Shown here: positions 20,910-30,530 of the stretch, one piece after another
How the letters are laid out: every line of letters starts with the position of its first letter
How positions within the stretch are numbered: position 1 is the first letter of the stretch
DNA from: Stentor coeruleus
Taxonomy: Eukaryota > Ciliophora > Heterotrichea > Heterotrichida > Stentoridae
DNA length: 64,000 bases
Direction of reading: 5' to 3'
NCBI GenBank assembly: GCA_001970955.1
Contig: MPUH01000077.1
Coordinates: 52,797-116,796 of the forward strand
Made by a program: the position numbers and the translations under genes
The notes under the pieces: generated by a model
What the model saw: the letters and a program-made list of their open reading frames with translations, nothing else
Told to the model about the DNA's origin: nothing
Database searches by the model: none

Positions 20910-20992
20910 ATTGTTTATGTTATTATTTATATATAAAGAAAAGTTATTATGAGTTTTTATATGAATTTTTGATATAAATAAAAGGTATTAGA
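20910..20992. promoter_or_regulatory. 83-bp bidirectional 5' region
   Basis: AT-rich spacer between the divergent starts of the GTPase gene and the 87-residue gene. It is one of the shortest divergent spacers in the window. Confidence 0.4.
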
Positions 20993-21256
20993 ATGACTGA
21001 GAAAAAGGTTATAGCTGAGATTTTTGTGAAATATGTTGGGATTTGTATGTTGTCTGTTGTTGCTTATAAAGCTTTGACATTTTATTCTATGCCTATTTCT
21101 AGCCCGGTTATGGCACATGAGAAATGCATGAAGGAATTTCAGGATTTACATGAAGCTAGATACTTGGGGATGAAAGAGTCAGAAATTAGAAGTCAGAGTG
21201 AATATTGGTATTGTGTTTATAGTAATATTGAAGACAATACGAATAATAAGGATTAA
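20993..21256 (+). CDS. small single-pass membrane protein, unknown
   Basis: 87 residues. A hydrophobic segment at about residues 8-30 (AEIFVKYVGICMLSVVAYKAL) is followed by a polar domain with two cysteines (HEKCMKEFQ and YWYCVYSN). It could be a small mitochondrial inner-membrane or secretory-pathway protein; the Cys spacing is too wide for a CHCH motif call. It is supported by its own ATG, non-repetitive composition and placement as a divergent partner of the GTPase gene. Confidence 0.6.
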   Translation: MTEKKVIAEIFVKYVGICMLSVVAYKALTFYSMPISSPVMAHEKCMKEFQDLHEARYLGMKESEIRSQSEYWYCVYSNIEDNTNNKD

Positions 21257-21985
21257 AAAAAGATTGTGATAATAGGAGTATGTTGGGGTTATTGAATATT
21301 ATATGAGTTTATAAAAGTTTTGTATAAAAATATATAGTTTATAGTTAGGTTTAATAGAATTGTATTGGATTTATAGTGAAAATATATAGTTTATAGTGAG
21401 GTTTAATAGAATTGTATTGGATTATAGTGAAAATATTATAAGGATTAAGATAAATAGTTAGTTTTGATAGAATGGTATTGGATTATAGTGATATTATTAT
21501 AAGGATTAAGATAAATAGGTAATTTTGATAGAAAATTAAGGTTTGTTATATAAAAAATATGATTTTTAGAAGTGAAGACTGTTTATGTGTAGATTGAAGT
21601 GTTTTTATATTAGATAGCATGATTCATGGATTTTTTTTTTGAAAATTTTTTAATAAATTTTTTAGGATCATAGAGATAGTTATTAGGTTGAATAGTATTG
21701 TGATATTAATAATTCACTTTATGGAAATTGGTTGAAATCATCAAAACTCATAAAGGTTCATATAAATTTCTCATCCTCTAATCCAATCAATGCAAGTAGT
21801 TTATCTCAAATGCAATAAAATCAAAGAAAACACTGATAATTGTATTTATGGACCTCAGAGTTGAGTAAGAATATATACACAAGTGATTTACAACTTAAAA
21901 TAAAGTTCTTAAATACAATAAAATCTCCTCTTAGCCAATAAATAATCAAAACAAATGAATTTATAATTATAAATAACCTAATAAC
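21257..21985. other. intergenic region with degenerate tandem repeats
   Basis: Convergent 3' region. It is G-rich and very C-poor on the plus strand until about 21720, then C-richer. It contains about four degenerate copies of a 50-60-bp unit at 21329-21535. Confidence 0.65.
21329..21535. repeat. degenerate tandem repeat, about 4 copies of a 50-60-bp unit
   Basis: Copies begin near 21329, 21381, 21432 and 21491. They share the core gtattggattatagtga and a preceding (t/g)gatagaat or taatagaat element. No N is present, so this is probably genuine sequence. Confidence 0.75.
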
Positions 21986-23626
21986 CTAATAAACTATTAA
22001 TAAAATAATAAAAAGAACCAACAGTAAAACTAATGACCATGAATATGCCGTAACTTGATTTTGATTATACGCATTATTACAAGTAGAAAGTTTATTATCA
22101 CTTAAACCTGAATTTTTTTTCATAATAAAACTTTGTCTACTTGTAACAACAGGAGATCTATTTCTTATAGGCGATAAAGATAACGGTAAATTTATCGGCC
22201 CTAAAGGTTTTGTTGATATATTTACACATGGAGAGTGATTTCTTATACTATTTATATACTTTGAAGGTTCAGTTAATATTTCAGCTTCAGAGTTTTTATC
22301 AATATTTTTATTTTCTTCATTTTTTTTGACTTTCTTTCTCCTTTGAGCTATAATCCTCATATTATTTTCACGTTGATGTTTTAAAGAATTTATTGTCAAC
22401 TTAAGATTTTGATTGTTTAATTGAAGTTCTTTATAGTTTTTCTCAGTATTCACAAGTTTTTCTGTTAAAAAAATGTTATGGAGTTTCTGTTTTTTATACT
22501 CTTCATTGGCTGTGATAAGTTTAAGCTCATTGTTTTTCTGGGTTCCCAAATCAGATCTTATGCTTAATATAGACTCCGATAGTTTCTCGCTTTGATTTTC
22601 TAAGTCTTGTTTTGTTTTATTGCATGCATCAAGTAAAAATGTTTTTTCTTTAGTTTCAGATTCCAGTTTTAGTTTTTCATGATGCGTTTTTTCAATTTTT
22701 TTAATAATCTCATTATAAGCTTGCTGGAGTTTTATTTTTTTACTTTGGATTTCTAGAAGTTCTTGACTGTTTTTATGATTAGATACAAGCAAGGTGTTGT
22801 AGTCTTTTGATATTTTTCGTATAAGATTTTTATTGACTTTTTTAGTATTGTTCTTCTCGGATAATTCTTGGATATGTGCGACAATATCTTCATTTATCAT
22901 TTTATTTTGGTTGAAGTTGGCTTTTTTAGTACTTTTTATCACTTTCCTCAAGATTTCATCTAAAAAATCGTTTTCAGCTTTGATTTCAGCAATTTCTATA
23001 AAAGTTTTATAAAAATGTTTTATGAGGAAAATATCAGCGATTGCGGTTATGAATTTTTTCATATAGTTTTTCATTAGAATACGTCTTAAAATTGTGTCAT
23101 TGATTTTAGCAGATATGATGATTTTGGCATATTTTTTATATAATTCTTGCCTTCTATTTACAACTTTTGACAGTGCTATGGATAAATTTGTAACTATATA
23201 TGTCAGTTTTTGAATTTTGATAAAATTTATTTGAGAAACAAATTTTTTAAAATGCTTTAAAAGACTTGTTTTAAGTATTTTTTTGATGATTTCTTCTCCG
23301 ATTTTAGCTAAAATAATATTTTTTTTGCATTTGATAATGTAGGATTTTTTTTCTGTGACAATTTTTGTTAGTATTTTTAAAGCTTTTTCGATTTTGGTTG
23401 CAAGGCAGTGGATGTTGTTTATGATATCATATCGAATAACTAAAGCTGAAGATAAGTTTGATATGGGGTTTTCTTTATCAGACGTTTTTTGTACATTTTT
23501 AATATGATTTTTATATAGATTTTCTTCTGATATAAGCTGGTCTAGGAATTCGATTAATGGTAAAGGGAAAATGCATGGTTTGATTTCTAGAGTTAATACA
23601 TATAGAGAATAGTCTTTTTGAGCCAT
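21986..23626 (-). CDS. tail-anchored coiled-coil protein
   Basis: 546 residues. The N-terminal half is helical and Lys/Ile-rich with repeated short motifs such as KIITEKK and KIIISAK. Residues of about 230-410 are coiled coil. A basic/Ser/Pro segment follows (NHSPCVNISTKPLGPINLPLSLSP). The last about 20 residues, SWSLVLLLVLFIILLIVY, are a single C-terminal membrane anchor. This layout is that of a tail-anchored tether (golgin-, giantin- or nesprin-like), with the coiled coil facing the cytosol. The family was not recognised. Stop TAG, no intron seen. Confidence 0.82.
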   Translation of the reverse strand: MAQKDYSLYVLTLEIKPCIFPLPLIEFLDQLISEENLYKNHIKNVQKTSDKENPISNLSSALVIRYDIINNIHCLATKIEKALKILTKIVTEKKSYIIKCKKNIILAKIGEEIIKKILKTSLLKHFKKFVSQINFIKIQKLTYIVTNLSIALSKVVNRRQELYKKYAKIIISAKINDTILRRILMKNYMKKFITAIADIFLIKHFYKTFIEIAEIKAENDFLDEILRKVIKSTKKANFNQNKMINEDIVAHIQELSEKNNTKKVNKNLIRKISKDYNTLLVSNHKNSQELLEIQSKKIKLQQAYNEIIKKIEKTHHEKLKLESETKEKTFLLDACNKTKQDLENQSEKLSESILSIRSDLGTQKNNELKLITANEEYKKQKLHNIFLTEKLVNTEKNYKELQLNNQNLKLTINSLKHQRENNMRIIAQRRKKVKKNEENKNIDKNSEAEILTEPSKYINSIRNHSPCVNISTKPLGPINLPLSLSPIRNRSPVVTSRQSFIMKKNSGLSDNKLSTCNNAYNQNQVTAYSWSLVLLLVLFIILLIVY

Positions 23627-23696
23627 ATTACAAGAAATCCAACAGATATGCTGGATAAAAATTAAGGGGCTATACTAAAGTTAAATATATATATTG

Positions 23697-23796
23697 ATAT
23701 TTATTATGTATTATCTCTATTTTCTAATCCTAATAGTAAAATCTTTATATTTATTATGTATTATCTCTATTTTCTAATCCTAATATTAAAATCTTC
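23697..23796. repeat. 50-bp tandem duplication
   Basis: Positions 23697-23746 recur at 23747-23796 with one or two substitutions, and a third partial start follows at 23797. There is no N, so this is likely a true tandem repeat. Confidence 0.8.
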
Positions 23797-23902
23797 ATAT
23801 TTATTATGCTATTTTACATTATTTAATACAATTCACCTATTATCTTTACTCACAAATCATTATTACACTAATATTTGTATTACCAAAACGCATTCTACTT
23901 TT

Positions 23903-24027
23903 CTAAAATTCTCCTCAGCATATAAAATCCTAAAAATCCATAACCATAAGTCCAAAAAAACCACNCTAAAATTCTCCTCAGCATATAAAATCCTAAAAAT
24001 CCATAACCATAAGTCCAAAAAAACCAC
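23903..24027. repeat. 62-bp direct duplication around a single N (23965)
   Basis: Positions 23903-23964 equal 23966-24027. It lies in non-coding leader sequence. Interpreted as an assembly overlap. Confidence 0.85.
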
Positions 24028-24369
24028 AACTTAACAAAATCACATCAAAACCTTCATTACCTTTCACCTATTAAACACAAAATCATAAATCCAAAAACCA
24101 TAGGATAATAAAATCCTTTCAAATACCCTCAGCTTCACAAAAAATCCCACAACAACAAAATCTTCCTATCCCATTCTAACAAACCCATTCCAAAACCTAA
24201 AATTTCCCTCCATATCAAATCCAACAATTCCAAATTTTTCTATAAATATCCCTACCTTTTCTATTAAATCTTCCAACAACATCATCTTTCCTTATCTTAC
24301 TTTTTAACCCAATTCTCTCTAAAAGACTTTAAAAAAATTCCCCTATTAATCTTATAAATAGCAGTTACT

Positions 24370-27300
24370 ATGTCTGATATCCGGACTATTGACGTAAAAC
24401 TTATAGCACCTGAGCTGGGGGTATTTTTCATAGTATCTTCAGTGATATTCTTTGTGTTTATGAACAAAATCCGTGGGAAGTTGCATTTCATAGAAACATA
24501 CATAGCTTCTCGAGATTGGGAATTTTTAGATGACCCAGATAAACTTGTAAGTAGTATGGGGATCTTAAAATTCATCATGGTTTCAATACTGTTCTGGCCT
24601 TTGTTTACATTGATTATGTGGATTGTCACGCTTTTATGTAAGGAAAAAGAATGGGAGTCTGATAATGGTAACAAGTATGAAACTATACTCGGGATTAGCA
24701 CTTTTCTTATATGTTCAGGATTTTTTCTTATAGCGGCAGGGATTGCTAATATGAAGTGGGAAAAATATAAGATTAACAAAAACTCTATAGCCCTTATAAT
24801 AGTTGGGTTTTGCTTGTATATAGGCTTCCAGTTTATTGTTATATTTATGCAGGAACCGATAAATTTTTTCGGGATTTCTGCAATTTTTATATCAGGGAAC
24901 GGGATTATGATAATTTTGTTGATATTTTTCATACAAGTTAAAGGAGGAAAAACGATAAACGACGTGATCACAGCTTTAGAATGGGATAAAGATGTTGGAG
25001 CTGATATCAAAAGCATTTTTACCATCCCTCAAGTTGGAGAAGAATTGATGGCTTCAGCTATAAGTGGAGGAATACAAGCTATGTATACAAGTCAAAAATT
25101 CCAAGATCGTAAAAAACTTGTGATTTTAATTGGGTATACTATTGCAATTGGTATACTTATAGCATATTCAGTTATTGCTTATTATTATTGTGAAGATTAT
25201 AAAGGACTTGGGGTATTAAATTCGATTCTTATTGAAACTGTTGATGTCATTGTAGGTTTTTATATTTATTCAGAAGTTTCTAGAAATGCGTATATACCAG
25301 TGTTCTTAGCTCTGGCATCTAGGTTTTTTATTTTTATACTCACAGGCTTTTATTGGTTTATCGGGTATACTTGTGTATATTGGGTTTTCACTATTGTATT
25401 ATCCAGTCACATTCTTAATAAAAAATTCCCTTTACTAAACACAATCTCTCAAGTTAGCCAAAGCGAAATAGATATAGGCAAGACAAATGAATTTACATAT
25501 TTACTTACTTTACTTATTTATATAATACTTATTGTTGCTATATCTTTAGGTGATCCAACTCGAGTTCCAATAACGAATTTTTATATTCAAGGTAGAGAGT
25601 TTCCTTTATGGCTTATAGGTATCTGTGCAATAATATTATCGTTTTTATATTGCATTGTGATATTTTGTATAAGGTTAGTTAAAAGAAAAATTAGAGGTAT
25701 TAAAGACCATGTTGAGTACTTTTTGATTCTTAAAGATTTTGATGTGTTTTGGATACTATGCTTAATAGGGATAGTTATTTGCTGGTCTTCAGGTATTGCG
25801 GTATATATAGCAGCAAAAAGTAAAATCCTCATAGTTTTATTTTTATTTTTACCTATAATCCTATCTCTAAACCTAGGCTTTTATGCTAATTGGGCTAGAA
25901 ACGACTATTCAGTTGTCAAAAACCCTCAAGAATACAATAATAAAGTTGACAAAAAAATTAAACAAGAAGAAGAAGTCTTGGAAAAAGTTAGAAAATATCA
26001 AGATGACTTTTTAGAAAAAGCATCTCATGGACTAGATGGATCTCAAGGACTAGGTCAAACAATGTCTGATTTGAACGTATCCAAAAGAATATCTTCAAAG
26101 AAATTTGTAAACCCAAAAGATTCTTTAAGGGCAAAATTAGGGTTAATTGATGTTGATAAACTCAGGCAGAAAATACCTGAAAAAATGGAAGATTGGACAG
26201 TAGAAATGAATATTATCGTTGCTTTTTTTAAAAGACGTTTATTAAAAGCTGATTATATCAATATTGCCCTAGCATTTTTCAGTCTGCTTTCTACATGTGT
26301 TATGGCAGGGTTGATATATGGTATAGATAGACAAATGAAATATGGAGTTACAGCAGCTGTAATACTCATAAGTTTTTCTCTAGTATTTCTTCCTCTTCAA
26401 CACAATTATCGTACATCAACTCCTTTTACTATAGGAAGTTATATTTCCTTATCATTAGGTACACTTCTTAATTTTGGATATGGATATATTTATTATCATT
26501 TTGAACTAAAACAAAACTCTAATTCAAATCAAAATGGTATCAATGTTCTATTTAATACATTTGTTATACCGGTTTTTATAACTTATGCTTATGCTATAGC
26601 TAAGATTATTGATGATAAATGGAGAATATCACGTTATTCTATTGTAATGCTTTGTATGGCTCAAGTGTTTTCTATTGGGTGTTCTATAATTGTATTGATT
26701 GTTGTTAGTATTAGTGCTGGGATTGCCCTTTTTGGATTCTTTTTTATAATTGCTGTTTATGTTGCGATACTTATTAAGTATTTGATGGGGAATTTCCATT
26801 TGCCAAAGATTTTGTCGATATTTACTGCTTTGCTAACTTTTGTTATTGTCGTGTCGGGGATTGTTATTGGCTGTAGTGTTAGTGATTTAGGTGTTTATGC
26901 TGGATGCTCGATAACTTTGCTGTTCTTTTCGATAATACTCATTTGCTACTCTTTGGTTATTGTTATTAACAGTCTTAGAAAAGCTGATAAAATCCCAATA
27001 TTTTTTTCTCCATGGGTATTCCCAATCTACAAATACAGTCCAACAAAACAATGCATAATAAGATACGATAGCATGGGCAATCAGCTTTTTACTGGTCTTT
27101 TTATTATAATAATCTGGTCAATAACCTGTGTTATCTGGGTACCCCCTACTACAATCGGGGTGAGCGTTGGGTGTTTATGTGAAGTTCTCATAGCTCTTAT
27201 AATAGTTTTCATTTCTGGAGTAAGCCCAGCACAACTAGGTGAAGCTTTACAACTAATGAACCCAGAAGAAAACATAAAAACTCTAAAAAAAGCTTGGAAT

Positions 27301-29298
27301 GAATGTAAAACCCATTTCCTCTCAACAAAAGGTGTCCAATCAGCAGAAGATTTCCCAAGTTACTTTGAACGTTATAAAAAACTTGAAGACATAAAATCAA
27401 TGTGTATTCTTAAAATCTGTAACCCTCCAAAAGATACTGAAAATCCAGCATGGTGTCATATGGAAACTGATATGAGTGATATAAGAGATGTATATACAGA
27501 ATATTATATAGAAGATACAAAAGCTAATGATCAATATATCCAAGAATTAGAACTGGTAATTCATATGCAATTACTTATAGTAATGTCATCTTTTTCTTCA
27601 AAAGTTAATGATATTCTAGTCCACAACAACCTAATAGTAAGTAAAAACGTTGAATTAAAAGCTTTTGGTATACATTTCACATTAGAAGATGGAGGGAAAA
27701 CTTTAGCAGAACGTCATTCACATGTTGTAAGGGAAATCGCTAAACTAGACCATGTGCAAAGAAACCGTTTTGAGAACATAAAAGAACAATATTTAATAGA
27801 ATTAGAAGAACAAAGGATAAGAAGAAAAGAACAAGAAGCTAAAGAGAAACAAGCTGAAGAAGAAAGGATGGCAAATATGAAAAACCTACACGAACAAAGG
27901 TTGCAAAAAATCAAAGAACAAGCAAATAAAGATGTGCCTATAGATGAAATGATTGACTCAAAAGAAAAATATGGCAAAATAATATCAGAATGTAAAGCGA
28001 CAGGGAAAAAATTTGAAGATAAACAGTTTCCACCAACAGAAAAATCATTAGGCCCAAAGACTATAAAAAACACAAGTGGTTGGAAAAGAGCAGAAGAATG
28101 TGTTTTATATGAAGGTGGGGTAAGTCCATCTGATGTTAAACAAGGGGCAATAGGTGATTGTTATTATCTAAGTGCGATATCTGTATTAGGGGAAAAACGT
28201 TTAAAAGAAATTTTCATTGATTGTGAATCTGATCCACAATGTGGTGCTTATCTTATGAGATTTTTCAAATATGGAGACCCTGTTTATGTTATAGTTGATG
28301 ATTATTTCCCTACAAACAATCAAGGAGGCTGGGCTTTTGCCCAGACAGTTAGTGGTAAAGAGTTATGGCCAATGCTTTTAGAAAAGGCATATGCAAAATT
28401 ACATGATGGATATGATAACATTGTAGCTGGAAAAGTTCATTATGCACTTGCTGATCTTACTGGTGGACAACCTGAAGAAATAAGACTTGAAAGCCTTAGA
28501 GAAAACTCAGAAACCTTATGGAATAAACTTATAAAATATAAACAAGGAGGGTATCCTATGGGTGCTGGATCTCCAGAAAATCCTAATGGGGACTTGGCTG
28601 TATCTGAAAATGGTATAGTTCAAGGTCATGCGTATTCTATATTAAATGTTGAAGAAATCGATGGGGAAAAAATACTACAAATGAAAAATCCTCATGGACA
28701 ATATGGACAGGAATGGCGTGGGGACTGGGGTGATGGAAGTTCGAAATGGACTAAAAAAGCTATAACAAAACTTGGATATGATGAAAAACCTGATGGGATT
28801 TTTTGGATATCCTTAGAAGATTTTGTATGGGAGTTTAAAAACCTTTATGTATGTAGGATTTTTGATGATCCTAAATGGAAAAAACTTGAAGTCCAAGGGG
28901 AGTGGATTGGAAGTAAAGCTGCTGGATTTCCTTGTAAAGATAACCCTAAAGCAAAAGTTGAAAATAATCCTCAATATCTTTTGACTGTAACTAAACAATG
29001 TACTGTTTTTATATCTTTGACACAAAAAAATGCTGTTGATATGTTTAAAGGTAAAAGTCCTATATTGTTTTTAGTATTTGCTGGGAATAAAAAGGTTTCG
29101 GATATTAGTAAGAATATGGTTGGAAGTTCAGGGAAACCTATTGATTTGAGGATTATTAGTAATGAGATGGTTTTGGATAAAGGGAATAATTATGTGATAT
29201 TGGCTACAGCGATTTATGAAGGAGAAAGAGGAACTGGAGGGTTTGAGATTAATGTTATGGTTGATGATTTGAAAGCTACGATTACGGAAATATCTTAA
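24370..29298 (+). CDS. transmembrane calpain (TML-calpain, DEK1-like)
   Basis: 1642 residues, the largest gene here. Two blocks of hydrophobic helices, at about residues 10-510 and 640-940, give roughly twenty membrane segments. They are separated by a charged region with EEEVLEKVRKYQDDF. A cytosolic coiled segment precedes the calpain protease core. The catalytic triad is intact: Cys1264 in GDCYYLSA, His1420 in QGHAYSI and Asn1440 in MKNPHG. A C2-like calpain beta-sandwich domain ends the protein. Membrane calpains of this kind are known in plants (DEK1) and in ciliates and other protists; DEK1 acts at the plasma membrane in mechanosensing and surface patterning. Start ATG 24370 follows a C-rich leader, stop TAA. 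Confidence 0.95.
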   Translation: MSDIRTIDVKLIAPELGVFFIVSSVIFFVFMNKIRGKLHFIETYIASRDWEFLDDPDKLVSSMGILKFIMVSILFWPLFTLIMWIVTLLCKEKEWESDNGNKYETILGISTFLICSGFFLIAAGIANMKWEKYKINKNSIALIIVGFCLYIGFQFIVIFMQEPINFFGISAIFISGNGIMIILLIFFIQVKGGKTINDVITALEWDKDVGADIKSIFTIPQVGEELMASAISGGIQAMYTSQKFQDRKKLVILIGYTIAIGILIAYSVIAYYYCEDYKGLGVLNSILIETVDVIVGFYIYSEVSRNAYIPVFLALASRFFIFILTGFYWFIGYTCVYWVFTIVLSSHILNKKFPLLNTISQVSQSEIDIGKTNEFTYLLTLLIYIILIVAISLGDPTRVPITNFYIQGREFPLWLIGICAIILSFLYCIVIFCIRLVKRKIRGIKDHVEYFLILKDFDVFWILCLIGIVICWSSGIAVYIAAKSKILIVLFLFLPIILSLNLGFYANWARNDYSVVKNPQEYNNKVDKKIKQEEEVLEKVRKYQDDFLEKASHGLDGSQGLGQTMSDLNVSKRISSKKFVNPKDSLRAKLGLIDVDKLRQKIPEKMEDWTVEMNIIVAFFKRRLLKADYINIALAFFSLLSTCVMAGLIYGIDRQMKYGVTAAVILISFSLVFLPLQHNYRTSTPFTIGSYISLSLGTLLNFGYGYIYYHFELKQNSNSNQNGINVLFNTFVIPVFITYAYAIAKIIDDKWRISRYSIVMLCMAQVFSIGCSIIVLIVVSISAGIALFGFFFIIAVYVAILIKYLMGNFHLPKILSIFTALLTFVIVVSGIVIGCSVSDLGVYAGCSITLLFFSIILICYSLVIVINSLRKADKIPIFFSPWVFPIYKYSPTKQCIIRYDSMGNQLFTGLFIIIIWSITCVIWVPPTTIGVSVGCLCEVLIALIIVFISGVSPAQLGEALQLMNPEENIKTLKKAWNECKTHFLSTKGVQSAEDFPSYFERYKKLEDIKSMCILKICNPPKDTENPAWCHMETDMSDIRDVYTEYYIEDTKANDQYIQELELVIHMQLLIVMSSFSSKVNDILVHNNLIVSKNVELKAFGIHFTLEDGGKTLAERHSHVVREIAKLDHVQRNRFENIKEQYLIELEEQRIRRKEQEAKEKQAEEERMANMKNLHEQRLQKIKEQANKDVPIDEMIDSKEKYGKIISECKATGKKFEDKQFPPTEKSLGPKTIKNTSGWKRAEECVLYEGGVSPSDVKQGAIGDCYYLSAISVLGEKRLKEIFIDCESDPQCGAYLMRFFKYGDPVYVIVDDYFPTNNQGGWAFAQTVSGKELWPMLLEKAYAKLHDGYDNIVAGKVHYALADLTGGQPEEIRLESLRENSETLWNKLIKYKQGGYPMGAGSPENPNGDLAVSENGIVQGHAYSILNVEEIDGEKILQMKNPHGQYGQEWRGDWGDGSSKWTKKAITKLGYDEKPDGIFWISLEDFVWEFKNLYVCRIFDDPKWKKLEVQGEWIGSKAAGFPCKDNPKAKVENNPQYLLTVTKQCTVFISLTQKNAVDMFKGKSPILFLVFAGNKKVSDISKNMVGSSGKPIDLRIISNEMVLDKGNNYVILATAIYEGERGTGGFEINVMVDDLKATITEIS

Positions 29299-29675
29299 TA
29301 GTTAGTTTTTATGTTTTTTAAGATTTAGTTGAGATGGTGGGGTGATGATAGAGAAGGAGAGATTTTTTGCGAAGATAATTTGGTTTTGTGAAAGTTTTAG
29401 ATAAGAGAATGGGAGAGTTTTTAAAGATTTGATAGAGAGTGATGGATTATTTTTTGGATAGGATTATTATATAGTTTATTATCAGATTTATAGTTTTTTG
29501 ATATAAATTCATATTTCAGGGGTTTAGAATATATTATTAGTAACTATGAAAAGACTCTAAAAAACTGTGATTTTTTAAACTAATTATCATATAAAAAATT
29601 TGAAATATTATTTTCTAAACATAAATCATTCAATATATTATAACATAATTTATTCAAGGCTTTGAATAATAATAA
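29299..29675. other. intergenic region downstream of the calpain gene
   Basis: In 29341-29460 I count 36 G and 1 C on the plus strand, a clear G-rich 3' flank. It then turns AT-rich ahead of the next gene. Nothing else seen. Confidence 0.6.
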
Positions 29676-30324
29676 ATGCAGGCTCAAGAGTATTTAATGC
29701 TGTTATCTAAACGAAATGACCTTGCTCCTGATACTGAAGGAAATAGTCCTGATATTAGAGAAACCCATTCAAGCGGGCACAGCTCTGATGTAGATGAGGG
29801 TCCTGCAAATATGAGCCATGCCCAAAAGCTCAGAAAAATGCACAAAGCTGTTACTCAAATATTGAAAAAAACCCAACAAACAAAAGAGCATTTAAGGAAT
29901 CTTAGACAAGAAGTCGAAGTGACCTGCGAAGAACTAAAAAACGAGCCAGAAGAGCCCAAAAACGAAAGCAACGAAATTGACATAAGCGACATCAGCAACC
30001 CTATAAGCGAAAACGTTTGGGACGAGTTAAAAACCCTAGAGTNAAGAACTAAAAAACGAGCCAGAAGAGCCCAAAAACGAAAGCAACGAAATTGACATAA
30101 GCGACATTAGCAACCCTATAAGCGAAAACGTTTGGGACGAGTTAAAAACCCTAGAGCTTCAAGTAAGACTCTTAAAAGAAAAGGTAAAATCCGGTGAAGA
30201 AAGTATAAAAAATCGTAGAAAACAAGGCGATGAAATCAAAGAACTAATCCAAGAACTTGAAACCCTTCAAACTAGTCGTATTCAAGACAAAAACTGTGAG
30301 TGTAAAGCTTGTATTGTGATCTAG
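29676..30324 (+). CDS. small coiled-coil protein with C-terminal CaaX box (broken only by assembly)
   Basis: After collapsing the duplication around N 30043, the coding sequence is 534 nt (177 residues) ending at TAG 30322-30324. The N-terminus is acidic/Ser-rich. A coiled coil begins near residue 50 (AQKLRKMHKAVTQILKKTQQ) and resumes after an acidic Glu/Asn/Ser linker (LQVRLLKEKVKSGEE). The C-terminus is NCECKACIVI: the last four residues, CIVI, fit a prenylation CaaX box, with further cysteines upstream that could be palmitoylated. This suggests membrane tethering. Function unknown. Confidence 0.78.
29929..30156. repeat. 113-bp direct duplication around a single N (30043)
   Basis: Positions 29929-30041 recur at 30044-30156 with one substitution (gacatcagc versus gacattagc). 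It interrupts the CaaX gene, and removing one copy restores the frame. Confidence 0.92.
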
Positions 30325-30530
30325 ACTAATTAATTTTATACTTAAACTAATAAAAACAACAAAAAATTATATTTTCCTTATCATTTTGTATTTTAAGCCT
30401 TTGTCTTTTCCCATCCTTATTTTTCTAAAGTTTGTTTTTACCTTTTAAGCTAAAGTTTACCTACACAAGCCTTTATCTCTAAATAACCATTTCAACCTAA
30501 AAAAAAAAATCTATTTATATATATAAAATC

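Larger units (their letters stand above)
23627..24369. other. divergent 5' region of the tail-anchored and calpain genes
   Basis: Contains a 50-bp tandem repeat (23697-23796) and an N-flanked duplication (23903-24027). Between 24031 and 24300 I count 79 C but only 3 G, the most extreme skew in the window. The ORF at 23756-24034 is not credible. Confidence 0.6.

Noticed and set aside
23756-24034. 92-codon frame across an N
   Set aside because: Made of a tandem repeat and an assembly duplication in G-free leader DNA.
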